In this document: piece after piece, positions 36,990 to 51,100 of the stretch | How positions within the stretch are numbered: the first letter of the stretch is position 1 | How the letters are laid out: every line of letters starts with the position of its first letter | NCBI GenBank assembly: GCA_963777695.1 | Contig: CAVZRC010000003.1 | Location: 3,596,001 to 3,660,000, forward strand | Source: CAVZRC01 sp963777695 | GTDB lineage: Bacteria; Planctomycetota; Planctomycetia; Isosphaerales; Isosphaeraceae | Direction of reading: 5' to 3' | Length of the DNA stretch: 64,000 nucleotides | Translations under genes and position numbers: made by a program | The notes under the pieces: generated by a model | The model's input: the letters and a program-made list of their open reading frames with translations, nothing else | Told to the model about the DNA's origin: nothing | Databases searched by the model: none

Positions 36990-39900
36990 ATGAGCCTCCT
37001 CACCCCCAATCCATCCGGAAAGCCCCGTCTGCCGGCCCGTCCCGCCGCCGGGTCGCCCTCCTGCTCGCGGCCGCGGCCACACTCGCCCTCGTCGCGGCGG
37101 CGGACCCCGACGTCGTCTCCGTGCATGTACCGGCCAAAGACATCTTGAAATGGTTTCCCCCCGAGCTGAGGGTCCTGACTCCAAGAGACTTCGAGACCCT
37201 GGTCGAGTCGGCGCGGCGGGCGTCGGCCCGACGTCGGCCGATCGCCGCCCCGCGGCTGATCCGGGCGCGGCACCGCGCCCGATGGTCCTCGAACATGCTG
37301 ACCGGCCGGACCGAGCTGGTCCTGGGCCCGCAGGCCGCCGGGACCTCGGAATTCGCCCTGGCGCCGTGGACACCGACGATCCTCCCCACGGCGCAGCAGG
37401 TCCCGATCCTCGGCGCGCGGGATTCGGGCACGGCGGTCTTACGCGTCGAGGCGTCTCCGCACGAGCAGACCATCGTCCTGGATTGGGAGCTCCATGCGCG
37501 GCCGCACTCCCATGGACGAGGGTTCACACTCGGACTGCCCAGCGACGAGACGACCGTCCTGGAACTCGACCTGCCGAAGGGATGGATCGCTTCGAGTCAG
37601 CGCGGGATCCGTCGAAGCCCCCTGGCCCAGGACGACCCCGCGCGGGCGATCTGGGAGATCGACGGGGAGTCGGGGCGATTCAACCTCGAGCTCCGCGATC
37701 CGGAGGATCAGGGCGAGTTGACGCTACGATCCGGCGCATGGGTCAGCGGCACGACGGAGATCGACCTCCGCCGGACGACCGGTCGTGACGGAGGGCTCGT
37801 CAACTGGATCACGGAATGGCGGCTGGAGGTCGATCCCCGTCATCCGAGGCGACTCGAGGCCGAGCTGGACGCCGGGCTTGAGCTGATCGACGTGCAAGGC
37901 GCGGCGGTCCGGGGCTATCGGACCGAGCGCCCGGGGCCTTCGACGCGGGTGACGGTCACGCTCGACCCGGACTCGCCGGCCGCCGTGATCCGGTTCCTGG
38001 CCCATGGAACGGTCCCCTCCGAAGGGCCCTGGCGGATCCCGGCGATGCGGCCGGTCGACGCGACGTGGACTCGCGGCCGGACGACCGTCATCCTCGACGA
38101 GCTCCACGTGGTCCGGGAATGTCGGGAAGACGCGGGCCGTCTCGTGGCCCCCGGACGCGCCGAGGCACCCGGGGTCAATCGGCTGACATTCGAGGCGGAA
38201 TCGCCGCGATCGGTCGGCGAGGTCGTGTTCCTGGGTCCCCGTGCCGAGCTCTCCTGCGGCGTCCAGGGCCAGCTCTTCATCACCGGCGCACGGACCGGGT
38301 TCGAATGTCGGCTGGACTGGGCCCTCCAGCGCGGCTCCACGCCCGAGCTGGAGGTTGACCTGAGTCCCGCCTGGATCCCGGAGCAGGTCCGGATCCAGGG
38401 CCTGGACGATCCGGTCTCGTGGCATGCTTCGGCACTCGCATCGGGCACAACGAGACTCCGGGTCATGTTGCCTGCCGCCGTCCTGGCGCGGAAGAAATGG
38501 TCGATGACCATCAGGACCAGCTCGACCATCGCCGGGGGTCGCGGCCCGCTGGAGCTCCCTCGCGTCCGCGCCGTGGGCGCCGCGATGACCGATGAGGCCT
38601 GGATGGCGTGGGTCGACGACACGACGATGATCCGCCCGACCAGAGCCCGGGGCCTTTCCTGGATCGAGCCGGCAGAGGTCCCCGGCCTACGCCCCCAGGC
38701 CGATGCCTCCACGGGCCTCCGGGAGGCCCTGGCCTGGCGGTGGACGGCCGAGCAGGCCGAGGCACGCGTCGAACGGGAACGTACCGGGCAGGGCCCGTCG
38801 ACCGCGATTCGGGCCCGGGCGCGGATCGACGCGGATGGGCGCTCGCTCTCGATCGAGGGCACGCTCGTGGTGAGCTCGGGCGCCGAGCCGGTGGACTCCT
38901 TGTCGCTCTGGATCGATCGAGCGGACGATTCGCTGGCGTCCTGGCGGTTCCGCGACGAGGACGGTGTCGAGCTGGCGACGAAGGCGATCGCTGCCCCGGC
39001 GCACGCGCGCCTCGGGCTCCCGCGCGGGATCCTCGCGGGGACTGATCGTCGATCTGGCCGCCCAGTCGGAGAAGACCGTCCACTTCGGGGTCGACCTGCC
39101 CTGGGCCGCCCACGGCTCGATTCCCCTGCTGTCGGTACCCGGCGAATGGTTTCGGGGGGGCACGATCCTGGTCGAGACCCCGGCCGGCATGCGTTCGCGG
39201 ACGGAAACCACGGGGCTCGGCCGCGTCAGCCCCTCGGTCGTCGCCCCGGCGCGCAACGGCCCGGAGGCGGAGGACACGGGCCTCGTCCGCGGCGAACGTT
39301 CGCCGTCCCCGTACCGCGACGTCCACGCCTTCAGTTACAACCAGCCGGGCGCCAGGTTGATGCTCTTCACCGAGCCGATGGAGCCGGCGACGGCGACCGG
39401 CGTCATCCGCGAGGCCGTCTTGACAACCACGGTTAACCTCCGGGGGCGGTCGCTCAATCGCCTCCGACTACTGGTCCACCTCGAGCCGAACCAGTCGCTG
39501 GAGCTGGCCATGCCCGCCGGGTCGTCCCTGGTCCGGGTCCGCAGCGACGGCGTCGAAGTCGCCCCGATCCGCTCGGGGTCTCGCCTCGTCCTGCCCGCAC
39601 CCGGGCCGGTCCGCGGCGCGCGACCGAGCACGATCCTGGTCGACTATGCCATGGACAGCCTGACCATCGTCAACGGCGGTCGCCTGCGCCCCGATCTCCC
39701 CGAGATCGGACTCCCTTGTCTCTCGTTCGTCTGGGAGATCGCCACCCCATCGACCTGGAGGGCGATGGATTGCGGGCCGGGTCTGATCGCCAACGACCGC
39801 GACGAGCCCGATGGATGGCCGTGCGGAGCCCTCGGACTCTGGAGACCGGCCTGGGACTTCGTGCGCGGCCCGGTCGATCCCTCGGCCGCTCCCGATCTCC

Positions 39901-42900
39901 GTGCGCTCGACGTCCAGCTCGAACAAGGTATGCCCGATGAGCTGACATTCGCCGAGTGGTTCACGCGATGGGATGCCGGGCCCTGGCCGATCGTGATCGA
40001 CCGGCTGGCGCTCAACTCCGCCGGGCTCGGGCCGAAATCGCCGTGCGTCGTCGGCCGGTCCAGGTCGGATCGCCGTGGCATCTCCCTGGCCACCCTCCAG
40101 AAGCATGGCCTGACGGTCGTCCCGTTCCCGGATGTCCTCCTGATCACGACCGAGGCCGAGGCGACCGGCTTCGCCCAGACGGGGCGATGGACCGGGGCGA
40201 TCGGAGAGACCCTGGCCTGGGGCTCCGACCAGACCGATCGCTTCCAGACCCCGGCACGGTGGCGGGGAGAGGCGTCCCCCCGATCGACCTCGACGGCCAG
40301 CGATGAGGCCGCGGAACGGGTCAAGTCTCCTCCGGGCTGGGCGACCTGGAGGTTCTCGAGTGCGACCTGGCCGGGTCGCGATTCCTCCGTCCACATGGTC
40401 GACACCCGACGGCGGATCCTGGCGGGCTGGATGGTCTTCGCCTCGATGGCGCTCGGCTGGCTGATCGCCGGGAGCCGCCTCCCTCGAGGACGGCTGTTCC
40501 TCGCGGCCGTGCTGTCGGCAACTTGCGTGCTCCTGGAAGCGATCCTGCCCTCGCGATTCGCCGGCGTGACGGCGGGCGGATTCGCGGGCGGACTGGCGAT
40601 CCTGGTCGTCGAGCTGGGCCGTCGGATGAGTCGATCGCCCGGACCGGGCCTCGCGACGACGCGCGCCCCGAGCTCCATAAAGCGCCTCGCGATCCGATCG
40701 GCGGTCGGCACATCGCTGGTCCTGCTCGTCATCGGGGCCATCGGCTCGCTCCGCGCCCAGACGACCGAAGGCGAGACGCCGATCGTGGCACTCCTGCCAT
40801 ACGAGGGGACATTCGATCCCTCGCGCCCGCCGGATCGTGTCATCCTCCGCCTCTCGGATTACCGGAAGTTGTCCCGCCTGGCGAACGAGGACGCCCGGAT
40901 CCCTCGAGCGTCACGGCGATCTCGGCATTCCATCGCGTCGAGAGGGTCTCGGCACAGGCGATCCTCGTGGAGAGCCGGTTCGAACTGGTGGCGAGGGGAC
41001 GGGCCCCGTTCTCGTGGGAGTTCCCGGTCGCCTTCGCGCGGGACATCGCGGCGACGTTGGACGGGGCGTCTTGCCCGATCGCGATCGAGCCGGGCGGTTC
41101 CCGGGCCCGGGTCGCGATCCCGGCCGCCGGGAGCCATGTCCTCGGTCTGCGGCGATCGATCGCGGCCTCGGCCGACGAGTCCGGCTCCGAGGCGATCGCT
41201 CTGCCCATCAATCCCATGCCGACGGCCCGCGTCCTTGTCGAGCCGCCTCGCGACGGGATCGCGCAAGGAAGCCTGGTCGCGCGCGGTCGCATCGAGCTCA
41301 AGGCCGATCGGACGCTCTCGGGACGGTTGGGGCCGGCCGACCGGATCGTCATCCGATGGCCGAGGCCCGACCCACCGGGAGGGGCCGCCGATATCGGCAG
41401 CGTCGAGGGGATGGCCCTCTGGGACGTGAATCCGGCCGGCGACCGGCTCCGCGCGCGGCTCACCTTCCAGATGCCCGGGGAAACCGCGACGGTCCGGCTG
41501 TCGCACGACCCCGGGCTGATCCTCCGCTCGGTGCAGGCCCCCGGACGTTCGGAGGTGTTCTTCGAGGACTCCCGGGACGGCCAGTGGATCCTGAGCATCG
41601 ATCCGCCCCTGCCGCCCGGGGCCACGCTTGCCATCGACTGCTGGCGGCCACTGGATGCGGCGCGTAAGCCCACGGGAGGGTCGCCCTCGACGCCCGGACG
41701 CTCCCGGGAGGTGATCCGCGACATCCCTCGGATCCGGCCCGTCGGCGTCGAACGATTCGTGGGGACGCTGGGAATGAGGAGGCCCGGCGATTGGACCGGC
41801 CGGCTCGACCCCCTGCCCGATCTCGACCCGATCAACGATGAGTCGTTCGTCAAGTCCTGGGGGAATCTCCCCGACGAGCCGCTGACCCTCAGCGGTACCA
41901 GCCGATTCTCGGGCGAGCTCAAGGCGACGCTCCGCACCGGCCTGACGGCGAGCCGCGTCCAGGTCCGGCCCGCGGTGCAGCTCCGCATCGAATCCGGACG
42001 GATCGCGATCGCCGTCAACGCCGAACTGATCGAGCTCTCCGGCCATTTCCCGCTCGCCGAGGCGGAACTGCCCGAGGGCATCCGGGTCACGCAGGTGACC
42101 GGAGAGGGATTGATGGACTGGACGATCTCCGCCGATCACCGCTTGCATCTCATCTGGCAAAGGCCGGGTTCCGGCCCGCGCCGCCACCTCCGCATCTCCG
42201 GCTGGATCCCCTGACCGAAGATCCGCTCAAGGTGGGCTCCCGCACGCATCGTGCGCGCGTCCCCTGGCTCGGGTGGGGAGCCGCGGAGGTCGCCACGGGT
42301 TCGCTCGCGATCAACTCATCCGTGAAAGTGGATCTCCTGGGGGCGTCGGGCCTGACCCTCATCCCGCCGGCCCCGGCCCCGATCCCGTCCGTCAACGCGG
42401 GCCCCGCGACGAAGTCCTATTCGTCGGAGTATCAGGTGAACGACCCCACTCGGCTCGGCGAGATCCGATGGGATCCGCCTCCCCGCGCGTCGCCGTGACG
42501 ATCGAGAGCCAGATGACCCTCTACGCCGACTTCGCCGAATGGGTGGCCGTCCTGCGATACGACGTCAGCGGTGGGGCACTCGACGTGATCCATCTCAAGC
42601 TGCCGGCGGCCTGGGCGGCACAGGCGACGCTGCATCCCTCGGGCGAGGACTTCCAGCTCACATCCGAGACCCGCGGCCCCTCGTCCGTCTGGTCGATCAC
42701 GCCGAGGCGCCCTTTCTGGGGCTCCCATCGTTTCGTCGTCCGATCGACCCTGCCCCTGGGAGCGGATCGGGAGATTGTCTATCCCGACCTCGCGGCCCTC
42801 GGCAACAACGGCGCTTTCGACGGCTATCTGGGCATCGTCAACGCGACCGGACACCCGCTGATCTCGGAAGGATTGACGGGCCTGGAGATGATCGATTATG

Positions 42901-44136
42901 CCACCCGCTTCCATGACAAGGAGTTCGCGCGGGATGTCGGGACTCCCGACCGGGCCTTCCGCGTGCGCCGGAACCCTTGGGTCTTGCGGACCCAGTTCGC
43001 GCGAGGCGTTCCCAATCCCGTCGGTTCGCAAGACCACGACGCCCGCATCGGGTCGGCCGATCTCGCGATGACCGTGCTGTCCGATCGGTCGATCGTCGGC
43101 CGCGCGGTCTACGAGACGGTCGCCGACAACGGCCGTCTCTTAACGATCCAGCTACCCGACGGGAGTTCGATCCTCTGGGCGTCCGTTCAACTCCAATCCG
43201 ACCATCCCGCTACGATCGGGCCCGGGCGCCTGGTCGATCGTGCGCGATGGTCGTCGCGAGGAACGGATCTGCGTGATCTGGAAGGTTGGCCCGAGCGAGG
43301 ACCCGGCGCGATCGGGAATCTGGTCGATGGCGCTGCCGAGGGCGGGGCTCGGGCCGTGCCGGTCGCTCCTCGAGGTCTCCACCCCGCCCGGTGTGATCGT
43401 CGAGGGCATCCCCGCCGGATTCGAGCCGGCCTCGATGGTCCGGACCGAGCTGGGGCGGGCCGAGGGGATCGCCCAGTCGATCCGTGGTATCCTCGGACAA
43501 TTCGACCGCAGCTCGGGGCGAGATCACGAAAGGCTGGTGTCGCTCCTGATCAACCACGAGCTGGACCTGCGTAGTGCCGAGCGGGCATCCCGGTGGAGTG
43601 AGCCGGGTCGGACCAGGACCGCGGACGACGCGACCCGCGATCGGATCGCGAGAGCACGACGTGCCGTGAGCGATGCCGTGACTTCGGCCGGGCTCCCGGA
43701 CGACCTGGCATCGGCGCAAGGCTATCTCGGCGATTCGACGGCCCGTGTCCGTCGCCCGCCGGGTGGAATCCCCGAACCGATCGCCCTGGGCCGGATTCGC
43801 GCATTCGGCCAGCCAACCGGGATGCTGGGGATCGTCAAGGGGATCGACGACCCGGCACAGCCGGCCGTACTGACCCTCCAGGACTCATCACCGGGAATGT
43901 TTCAAGATTCGCCGCCGGACGGCATGTCGCTCATCATGCTCCTGGTCCTGGGGGCGGCCATGACCGGGACACTCGGCTCCAACTCTCGTGCGGCCGTCGC
44001 CAGTGCGATGGCGATGGTGCTCGGAGCCGCCGCATTCGCCGGCGGACCGACAGGTCTGGCAGGCGGATTGGGCCTGGCGGGATTCGCCTTGTACAAGAAC
44101 CTTGCGATCGGGACCGGGAGGATCGCGGGTCCATGA
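36990..44136 (+). CDS. Giant exported membrane protein of unknown function (2), multiply frameshifted
   Basis: About 2380 residues if the pieces are one gene. A signal segment (RRVALLLAAAATLALVAAA) precedes VSVHVPAKDILKWFPPELRV. Coding sense then passes between frames near 37045, 39035, 40905, 42205, 42485 and 43215, each time resuming matching protein-like sequence (for example GLIVDLAAQSEKTVHFGVDL; ISGW to DPLTEDPLKVGSRTH; APGAWSIVRDGRREERI). Membrane segments occur mid-protein (AGWMVFASMALGWLIAGSRL, GTSLVLLVIGAIGSL) and at the C-terminus (MSLIMLLVLGAAMTGTLG). Domain style resembles the preceding giant protein. The segment after SLRAQ could also be a second protein. Function not recognised. 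Confidence 0.6.
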
Positions 44137-44383
44137 TCGGCCATCCGATCTCGCTGGCGTACGAGGGCTCGCACGTCGGGCCTTCGACTCCGAAGATCGT
44201 CTTGCCATGGCGGTCCACCACGCCGAGAAACGTGGATTCGAGCCTCGCCATGCAATCATGCTGGTTCTCGTCTTGTTGACAGCCGGAATTCTGGTATAAG
44301 ATTGAGATATTGGCGGAAACCTGGAGCGATCGTCCGATCGCTTGCCTGTCAGCGGTCCAATACGGATTGGGATCGTCGCAAAG

Positions 44384-44962
44384 ATGAAAGCGGAACTCGT
44401 CCCCGAGAATGGTGACCCACCGATCCCGATCGTCCGCGACGTGACGGTCGTGGGACGACGGGAGTACTGTGATGTGGTGATCCCGCATCACAGCCTGTCG
44501 AAGCGGCACTGCGTCCTCGTCAAGACGGACGGGCTGCTGGTGATCCGCGATCTGGCGACGACCAACGGCACGAAGGTGAAGGGTCAGAAAGTCCGATGGG
44601 CGGCACTGCTGCCCGACGACCGGATCAGTCTGGGTGGGTACAAGGTCCGCGTCTATCTCGGCTCGGATGACATGCCCTCGCCATCGGAGCAAGGCCGAAA
44701 CCGCGGGCGGTCCGGCAGTCCGGCCGGTCGGGGTGGGAATGGAGTGGGGCATGCCGGCTCGCCGCCGGCCTGGCCGCAGTCGCCATCGCCAATCCTCCAG
44801 GTGGCCGGCGTAGGATTCCCCGCGCCCTCAATGAACGAGGTCGTGGCACGCCCCAATTCGGATCATACCCTGGCCGTGACTCCGGGACGTGCCGGCGCGG
44901 CATTGCCGGAATTCCAGTTCGAGCTCCTGGATGACGATGACGAGATCATCGACCTGGAGTAG
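44384..44962 (+). CDS. FHA-domain protein
   Basis: 192 aa. Residues about 10-90 form a forkhead-associated domain that binds phosphothreonine: VVGRREYCDVVIPHHSLSKR (GR, S and H), then IRDLATTNGTKVKGQ (the NG pair). The rest is Gly/Pro/Ser-rich and ends in a very acidic ELLDDDDEIIDLE. It probably reads phosphorylation by a Ser/Thr kinase; it follows the giant-protein genes by about 250 bases on the same strand and may be part of their operon. The ATG at 44384 is preferred to a TTG at 44342. Confidence 0.85.
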   Translation: MKAELVPENGDPPIPIVRDVTVVGRREYCDVVIPHHSLSKRHCVLVKTDGLLVIRDLATTNGTKVKGQKVRWAALLPDDRISLGGYKVRVYLGSDDMPSPSEQGRNRGRSGSPAGRGGNGVGHAGSPPAWPQSPSPILQVAGVGFPAPSMNEVVARPNSDHTLAVTPGRAGAALPEFQFELLDDDDEIIDLE

Positions 44963-45316
44963 GACCCGCGGCGCGACGGAAAAGCGAGACAACGCCGCCG
45001 GTGCGATCACCGTGCGACGTGGTCTCGTCGGGAGCGGGACGTCTTGAAAATGCAACCGGCAAGCCGACCGCCCAAGGCCGGCGCACCTGGTGGGTCTGGT
45101 TGGGAGGCTGTGAGCAAATCGATCCCAGTTAACGGATCGCGAATCGCGAATGAATACTTGGCTGAGGCATCAAGGGCTTATGAATTCGCGATCCGGAATG
45201 CGCGATCTGTCGTTCGATTCTTCCACAAGCTCCGAGGGGACGCAGGTGAGCACGGCCGGACTCGGGCGCGATCCGCCCGAACGTCTCGGGCGGTGAGGGC
45301 GGCGGCCGGGGGATTC
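44963..45316. other. Convergent intergenic region
   Basis: 354 bases between the FHA gene (plus) and csrA (minus). Holds the inverted repeat at 45133-45195, possibly a shared terminator. No gene recognised. Confidence 0.5.
45133..45195. repeat. 12-bp perfect inverted repeat
   Basis: CGGATCGCGAAT (45133-45144) is exactly complementary to ATTCGCGATCCG (45184-45195) across a 39-base loop. The left arm's CGCGAAT is directly repeated (ATCGCGAATCGCGAAT). It lies between convergent genes, so a bidirectional terminator or protein-binding site is possible; no U-tract follows. Confidence 0.45.
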
Positions 45317-45583
45317 TCAGGTGGTTTCGGGGCGAGTTCGGCGCGTGTCCCGGCGAGGCGGCTGGTTGATACGCTCGATCTGTCGGGCGTCTTGCGGTTC
45401 CAGTTGACTCGCCTGGCGATTCTCGCGCTGAATGGCTTCGTACACCTCTTGTCGGTGCACGGAGATCTCGATCGGGGCGGCGATCCCCAATCTCACCTTA
45501 TCACCCCGAATATCCACCACGGTGATGACGATATCATCGCCGATGATGATACTTTCATCGCGGTGTCGGGACAGGACCAGCAT
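45317..45583 (-). CDS. csrA: Carbon storage regulator CsrA
   Basis: 88 aa. RNA-binding translational regulator of flagella, biofilm and carbon use. The N-terminus MLVLSRHRDESIIIGDDI is diagnostic, followed by VRLGIAAPIEISVHRQEVYE with the conserved RNA-contact region. A basic, Pro-rich tail of about 25 residues extends past the usual 61-residue core. It lies 129 bases after fliW on the same strand; FliW is the protein antagonist of CsrA. Start at 45583 fits the family. Confidence 0.95.
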   Translation of the reverse strand: MLVLSRHRDESIIIGDDIVITVVDIRGDKVRLGIAAPIEISVHRQEVYEAIQRENRQASQLEPQDARQIERINQPPRRDTRRTRPETT

Positions 45584-45712
45584 CGTATTCGGCTCCTTCC
45601 TCCTGCCAGCGAGGCCCGCGACCATCCCTGATCACGCTGCCCACGCCTCGGTGACCACGACGGAGCTGGGATGGCACGTTGCCAATGACGCAAAGATGTT
45701 GGGCTACACGGG

Positions 45713-46193
45713 TCACGCCGTCGCACGCAACGGAGACGGCCCGGGCAGCAGGTTAGGCGCTGAAGCGGACAAGCCCGTGTCGATGGGGAATCGCACGGGG
45801 TACCGGCTCGAGGTCAAGACCAGTTGCCGGCCCAGGCGACGGATCGGGTTGAAGACCAGCGGCCCCTGGAGGTTGACGGTCAGGCCCCCCCCATCGCCAC
45901 GATTCAGGATCACGTAGATCAGAGCGGACCGTTCGTCGTCGAGCTCCAGGGCCGCGCGATCGCCCTGGCGGATCTCGACGCGGTAGTCGCCGACCGCGAA
46001 CGGCGGCGCCACCAGGCCGAAGGCCAGCTCGGGGGCCGTCAGGCTCTGCAACCAGGACAGGCCCATCACGACCGGATCCCGGAAGGAAGAGATAATGCCG
46101 GAATGATCGGAATCCCAGCAATCCTTCCGGAATCGTGATGACATCCGTTTCGCAAGCCTGGATCAGCCCGAAGCGGGTCGTTAGGATGTTCAC
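45713..46193 (-). CDS. fliW: Flagellar assembly factor FliW, frameshifted
   Basis: About 159 aa. Binds flagellin and CsrA, relieving CsrA repression when flagellin is secreted. GTG start at 46193 with a perfect AAGGAGGT 9 bases upstream; N-terminus TRFGLIQACETDVITIPEGL then GFRSFRHYLFLP. Near 46082 the frame changes by one base (GG versus GGG) and continues VVMGLSWLQSLTAPELAFGL, PPFAVGDYRVEI and GGLTVNLQGPLVFNP, all FliW-like. Paired with csrA. As read, the protein would be truncated. Confidence 0.85.
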
Positions 46194-46806
46194 TTCCTGG
46201 TTACCTCCTTGAACGTCGGTCGGGCAAGAGCCTGAGTGAGCAGCGCGTCCCCCGGCACGACTTCGGACGTCCTCATCTAACCCAATCGTTCACGTAGACG
46301 TGCCCGGCCGGATTCCCGGCCCCTCGGATGAGGGCTCGAGCGGGCCGGTCGAGCGGCGCCCCGAGGGGACGCCCCACCGCCGGACGATGGGGTCCTTCCG
46401 GCCCGTGCCGTAGACCGCCTTCCCCTCCGTCCCTCCGATCCCCTCGTCTCATGTGGGGGTCGCCGTGACGCCCTTTATATCGTCCCCGGATATCGACCCG
46501 GCCCACTCCCGGACGGCGGAAATCCCGACGCGATACGCCTCGCGATGGCTGCGCCAGTCGCTCCGTTCGTAGCTTTTGTCCGTGGTCCATGATCCGTGGC
46601 CGTTTGTCCTCCGCCGCGAGGACTCGCCCGGAGGGGTGCGGTACGGATCGCGTGATTATCTCCCGAGATCGGCTGACGGACTTACGCATCGTCGGGCGAG
46701 ATGTTATACCGAATAGGAGGGTTTTCGAGCCGGCACCGCCTCGGTTCCATCGTCAGTCACGGGACATGCAAGACCGCACAGGCGGTCCTCAGGGGTATTT
46801 CGCACC
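46194..46806. other. Divergent intergenic region between fliW and thiC
   Basis: 613 bases. Holds the fliW ribosome site (46202-46209). I looked for a TPP riboswitch before thiC and did not find its conserved CTGAGA and TAATGCCAGCG elements. A 138-codon minus-strand frame at 46273-46689 has no recognisable features and is probably spurious. Confidence 0.5.
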
Positions 46807-48135
<1,329 letters not shown>

Positions 48136-48189
48136 GAAGGCATGTCATGTGCTCCCCGAGCAAGAACATCCGCGGCCGCCACCGAGCCA

Positions 48190-51100
48190 TCAGGCCGGGT
48201 TGGTCTTGCCGGGTTCTGGGGACTCATTGATGGCGGGTCCCTCCTCGACCTCCGGCTGGAACGGGTCGGCGGGGAAGCGCTGGTCCATCAGCAGGGGCTG
48301 CAATTCAGGACGTCCGCCGAGGAGACCATCAACCATCGCCGTGTACGTCGGATCTCCGACCCCCATCCGGTCCGCCTCCCGGACCTCCGCGATCGCGCGT
48401 TCGGCGTGCTGGCGAAGCCCGGGGGGTTCGGCGGGGCGATCGTCACCGGCGGGTCTGCCCGTCGCGTAGAACAGGGCCTCGATAGCCCCGCGATAGAAAT
48501 GCTCCTGGTTGGTCAGCGGGGGCTTCAGAACCTGAAAGCCCGCCGCGGCCCGGTCGGCGGCCAGCGACGCTTCGCTCACCCGGCCGGCCCTGACGTCGAT
48601 ATACGCCTCAATCAGCAGACCCAAGATCTTCCAATTCCAGGGATAGCGCAGATCGGGGTGCTCGCGAAGGACAGGTTCCACATGATCGCGGATTCGCCCC
48701 ACGGTCCGCATTGCCCCCTCCGCGTCGCCGACGATCAACTCGGTCACGGCGAGCGCCGCGAGGTCCATTTCCAGCTCCTCCTGATACGGAAGGTAATCCG
48801 GGTGAGCCCGAGCCTCTGCCTCGATCACCGATACACCTCGCTTCATGTGAAGCAACGCCTCGTCAATCCGGCCTCTGGCCAGGTCGTACTCACCAAGGAT
48901 CCGCTCGCATAAGCTCTCGTGGTAACCGGTCGCCACCTTCTGTTCCGGTGAGAAGGAGCGGATGACCGAAATCGCCTCCAAGGCGTATTTTCTCGCCTTC
49001 GCGACATCACGCCTGAGGTAGATGAAACCGATATTCTTCAGGCTGGCGGCCAATTCGATCTTGTACGCGGTCACCGTGGGATTGGCGTCGGCGAGCCGCC
49101 GGAAGATGGCCAACGCCCGCTCGCTGGCCTGGATCGCCTCGGAGGGCGGGCGAAGGAAACCGAGTGACCAGCCGGTTTTATGATAGCAGTTCCCGAGCCT
49201 CTGTCGGTCGGTGTCGTCGGCGAACCGTCCAGACACCAGCTCTTCCGATACGGCCAGTAGCTCCTCCATGATCCTCAGGACTCCCTCGTGACGCGACTCC
49301 CTATGGTAAGACTCTCCGATTCGATTCAGGGCCTTCGCGAGGCCCCGGCGATACTCCGTCGGGCCGTCCGCGGCGGTCGGCAGGGTGTACGGAGGGTTGT
49401 CGCCAATCAGGCCCTTGTACAGCGCCCGCGCCCGCTCCAAGGATGACCGCCCCTCGGCGGGCATTCCGGCACCAACGAGCAGCCTGCCATCGAGGGAATC
49501 ACATTCGGCCTCCAGCCACCGGGCGCCGCCGTCGTCGGTCCGCTCCCGGGCCAGCGGCACGAGCATCCCCCGCGCCCGGGCCAGCTCGGCGCGTGCCTCG
49601 TCGACTCGGGACAGGGAATCGAGCAGCTCCGCGAGCGCCAGGTAGGTGCGCCCAGGTCGCGCCGCGCGGCGGGGTCGGCGGGTTGCTCTCTTACCAGCCC
49701 GGCGCAACGTCAGCGCCTGGCGGTGCGACTCGATCGCCTTTTGCGGTGCATCCACTTTGGCGTAGAGCGTACCCGCGTCAACCAGCGCCTCGGCCAGGGC
49801 CGACCGCGATGCCCGGTCCGTCTCATCCGCCAGCGACGCCGTGAGCCTCTCGTAAAACACCCGGGATTGGCCCAGCAGCTTCTTGCGGAGGCCCTCCAGG
49901 GCCTTCTCCTTGAGGATCACGTCCTCGCTGGCGCCGTTGGTGAAGGCGCGCACGGCCTCCATGGCCAGTTCGAACCGCGCCTGGGCCTTGCGATTGGCCG
50001 CCTCGGCCATCTTCAGGTTGGCCACCGCCTCTCGCCATTGCCAGATCACGCCCGCCAGGCCGGCCACCAGCGCCAGGAGCAGCCCCGCGGCCAGCGAGGC
50101 CACCGCCGGGTTCCGCTTCGTCCACCGCAACGCCTGCTCCGCGGCGCTGACCCGCCGCGCCTGGATCGGCCTGTCATCGAGGAACCGCTGCAAGTCCTCC
50201 GCCAGCGCCGCGGCGGTGGGGTATCGCCGCGCCGGGTCGCGGTCGATCGCCTTGTGAATGACCGTCTCCAGGTCGCGGGGCAGGTGCGGAACCAGGGCCC
50301 GCAGCCGCTCCGGCTCCTCGCTCATCACCCGACGCATCAGCTCGTGGCGGTCGGCCGCCGAGAAGGCCGGCCGCAGCGCCAGGAGCTCGTAGAGGGTCAG
50401 GCCCAGCGCGTAGACGTCCGAACGCGCATCGCACCGGCCTGCGAATCGCTCCGGGGCCATGTATCGCACGGTGCCGACGATGTCACCGGAGTGGGTGATG
50501 TCCTCCGCGTCGGCGGCCTTGGCCAGGCCGAAGTCGGCCACCCAGACGTTGCCCCTGGGGTCCAGCAGGAGATTCGACGGCTTGACGTCGCGGTGGAGGA
50601 CGCCCTGTCGGTTGGCGTATTCCAGTGCCTCGGCGACCTGGAGCCCGATGCGGGCGACGCTGCGGAAGAAGGTGCGGTCGGGGTCGGAGCGGGCCAGCGA
50701 GTCGGCCGAGGCGCCCGGCAGGCTGGCCGACGGCGGGTCGGGGTCGGGTGGCGCGCCCGGGGGATGATCTATCGTGACAACGGCGGTGTCCGCGGCCCCG
50801 TTCGGGACCGGCTCGGCGATGCCCGGATCCGTGATCGAGAACCGGCCGGTGAGGATCGCCTCGGCCACCGCCACGGCGCTCACGGCTCCCCGCGAAACTG
50901 GCCGGTCCAGATGGATGGCGGCTCCCCCGCCCCGACGCAGCCTACGCAGCTCATCCATGACAGCGTCCAGGCCCATGCCGGGGATGAACTGCATCACGTA
51001 ATAGTGGTGGCCCTCGTCGCGGCCCACGCCGAAGACCGGGACGATGTTGGTGTGGTGCAGCCGCGCCGCGGCGCGGGCCTCGCGCTGGAAGCGGAGGACT

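Noticed and set aside
46273..46689. 138-codon minus-strand frame as a gene
   Set aside because: Arg/Gly/Pro-rich with no family motif, typical of a chance open frame in high-GC DNA.
46600..46806. Possible TPP riboswitch before thiC
   Set aside because: A GGGGTGC-like start occurs near 46632, but the conserved CTGAGA and TAATGCCAGCG elements are missing.
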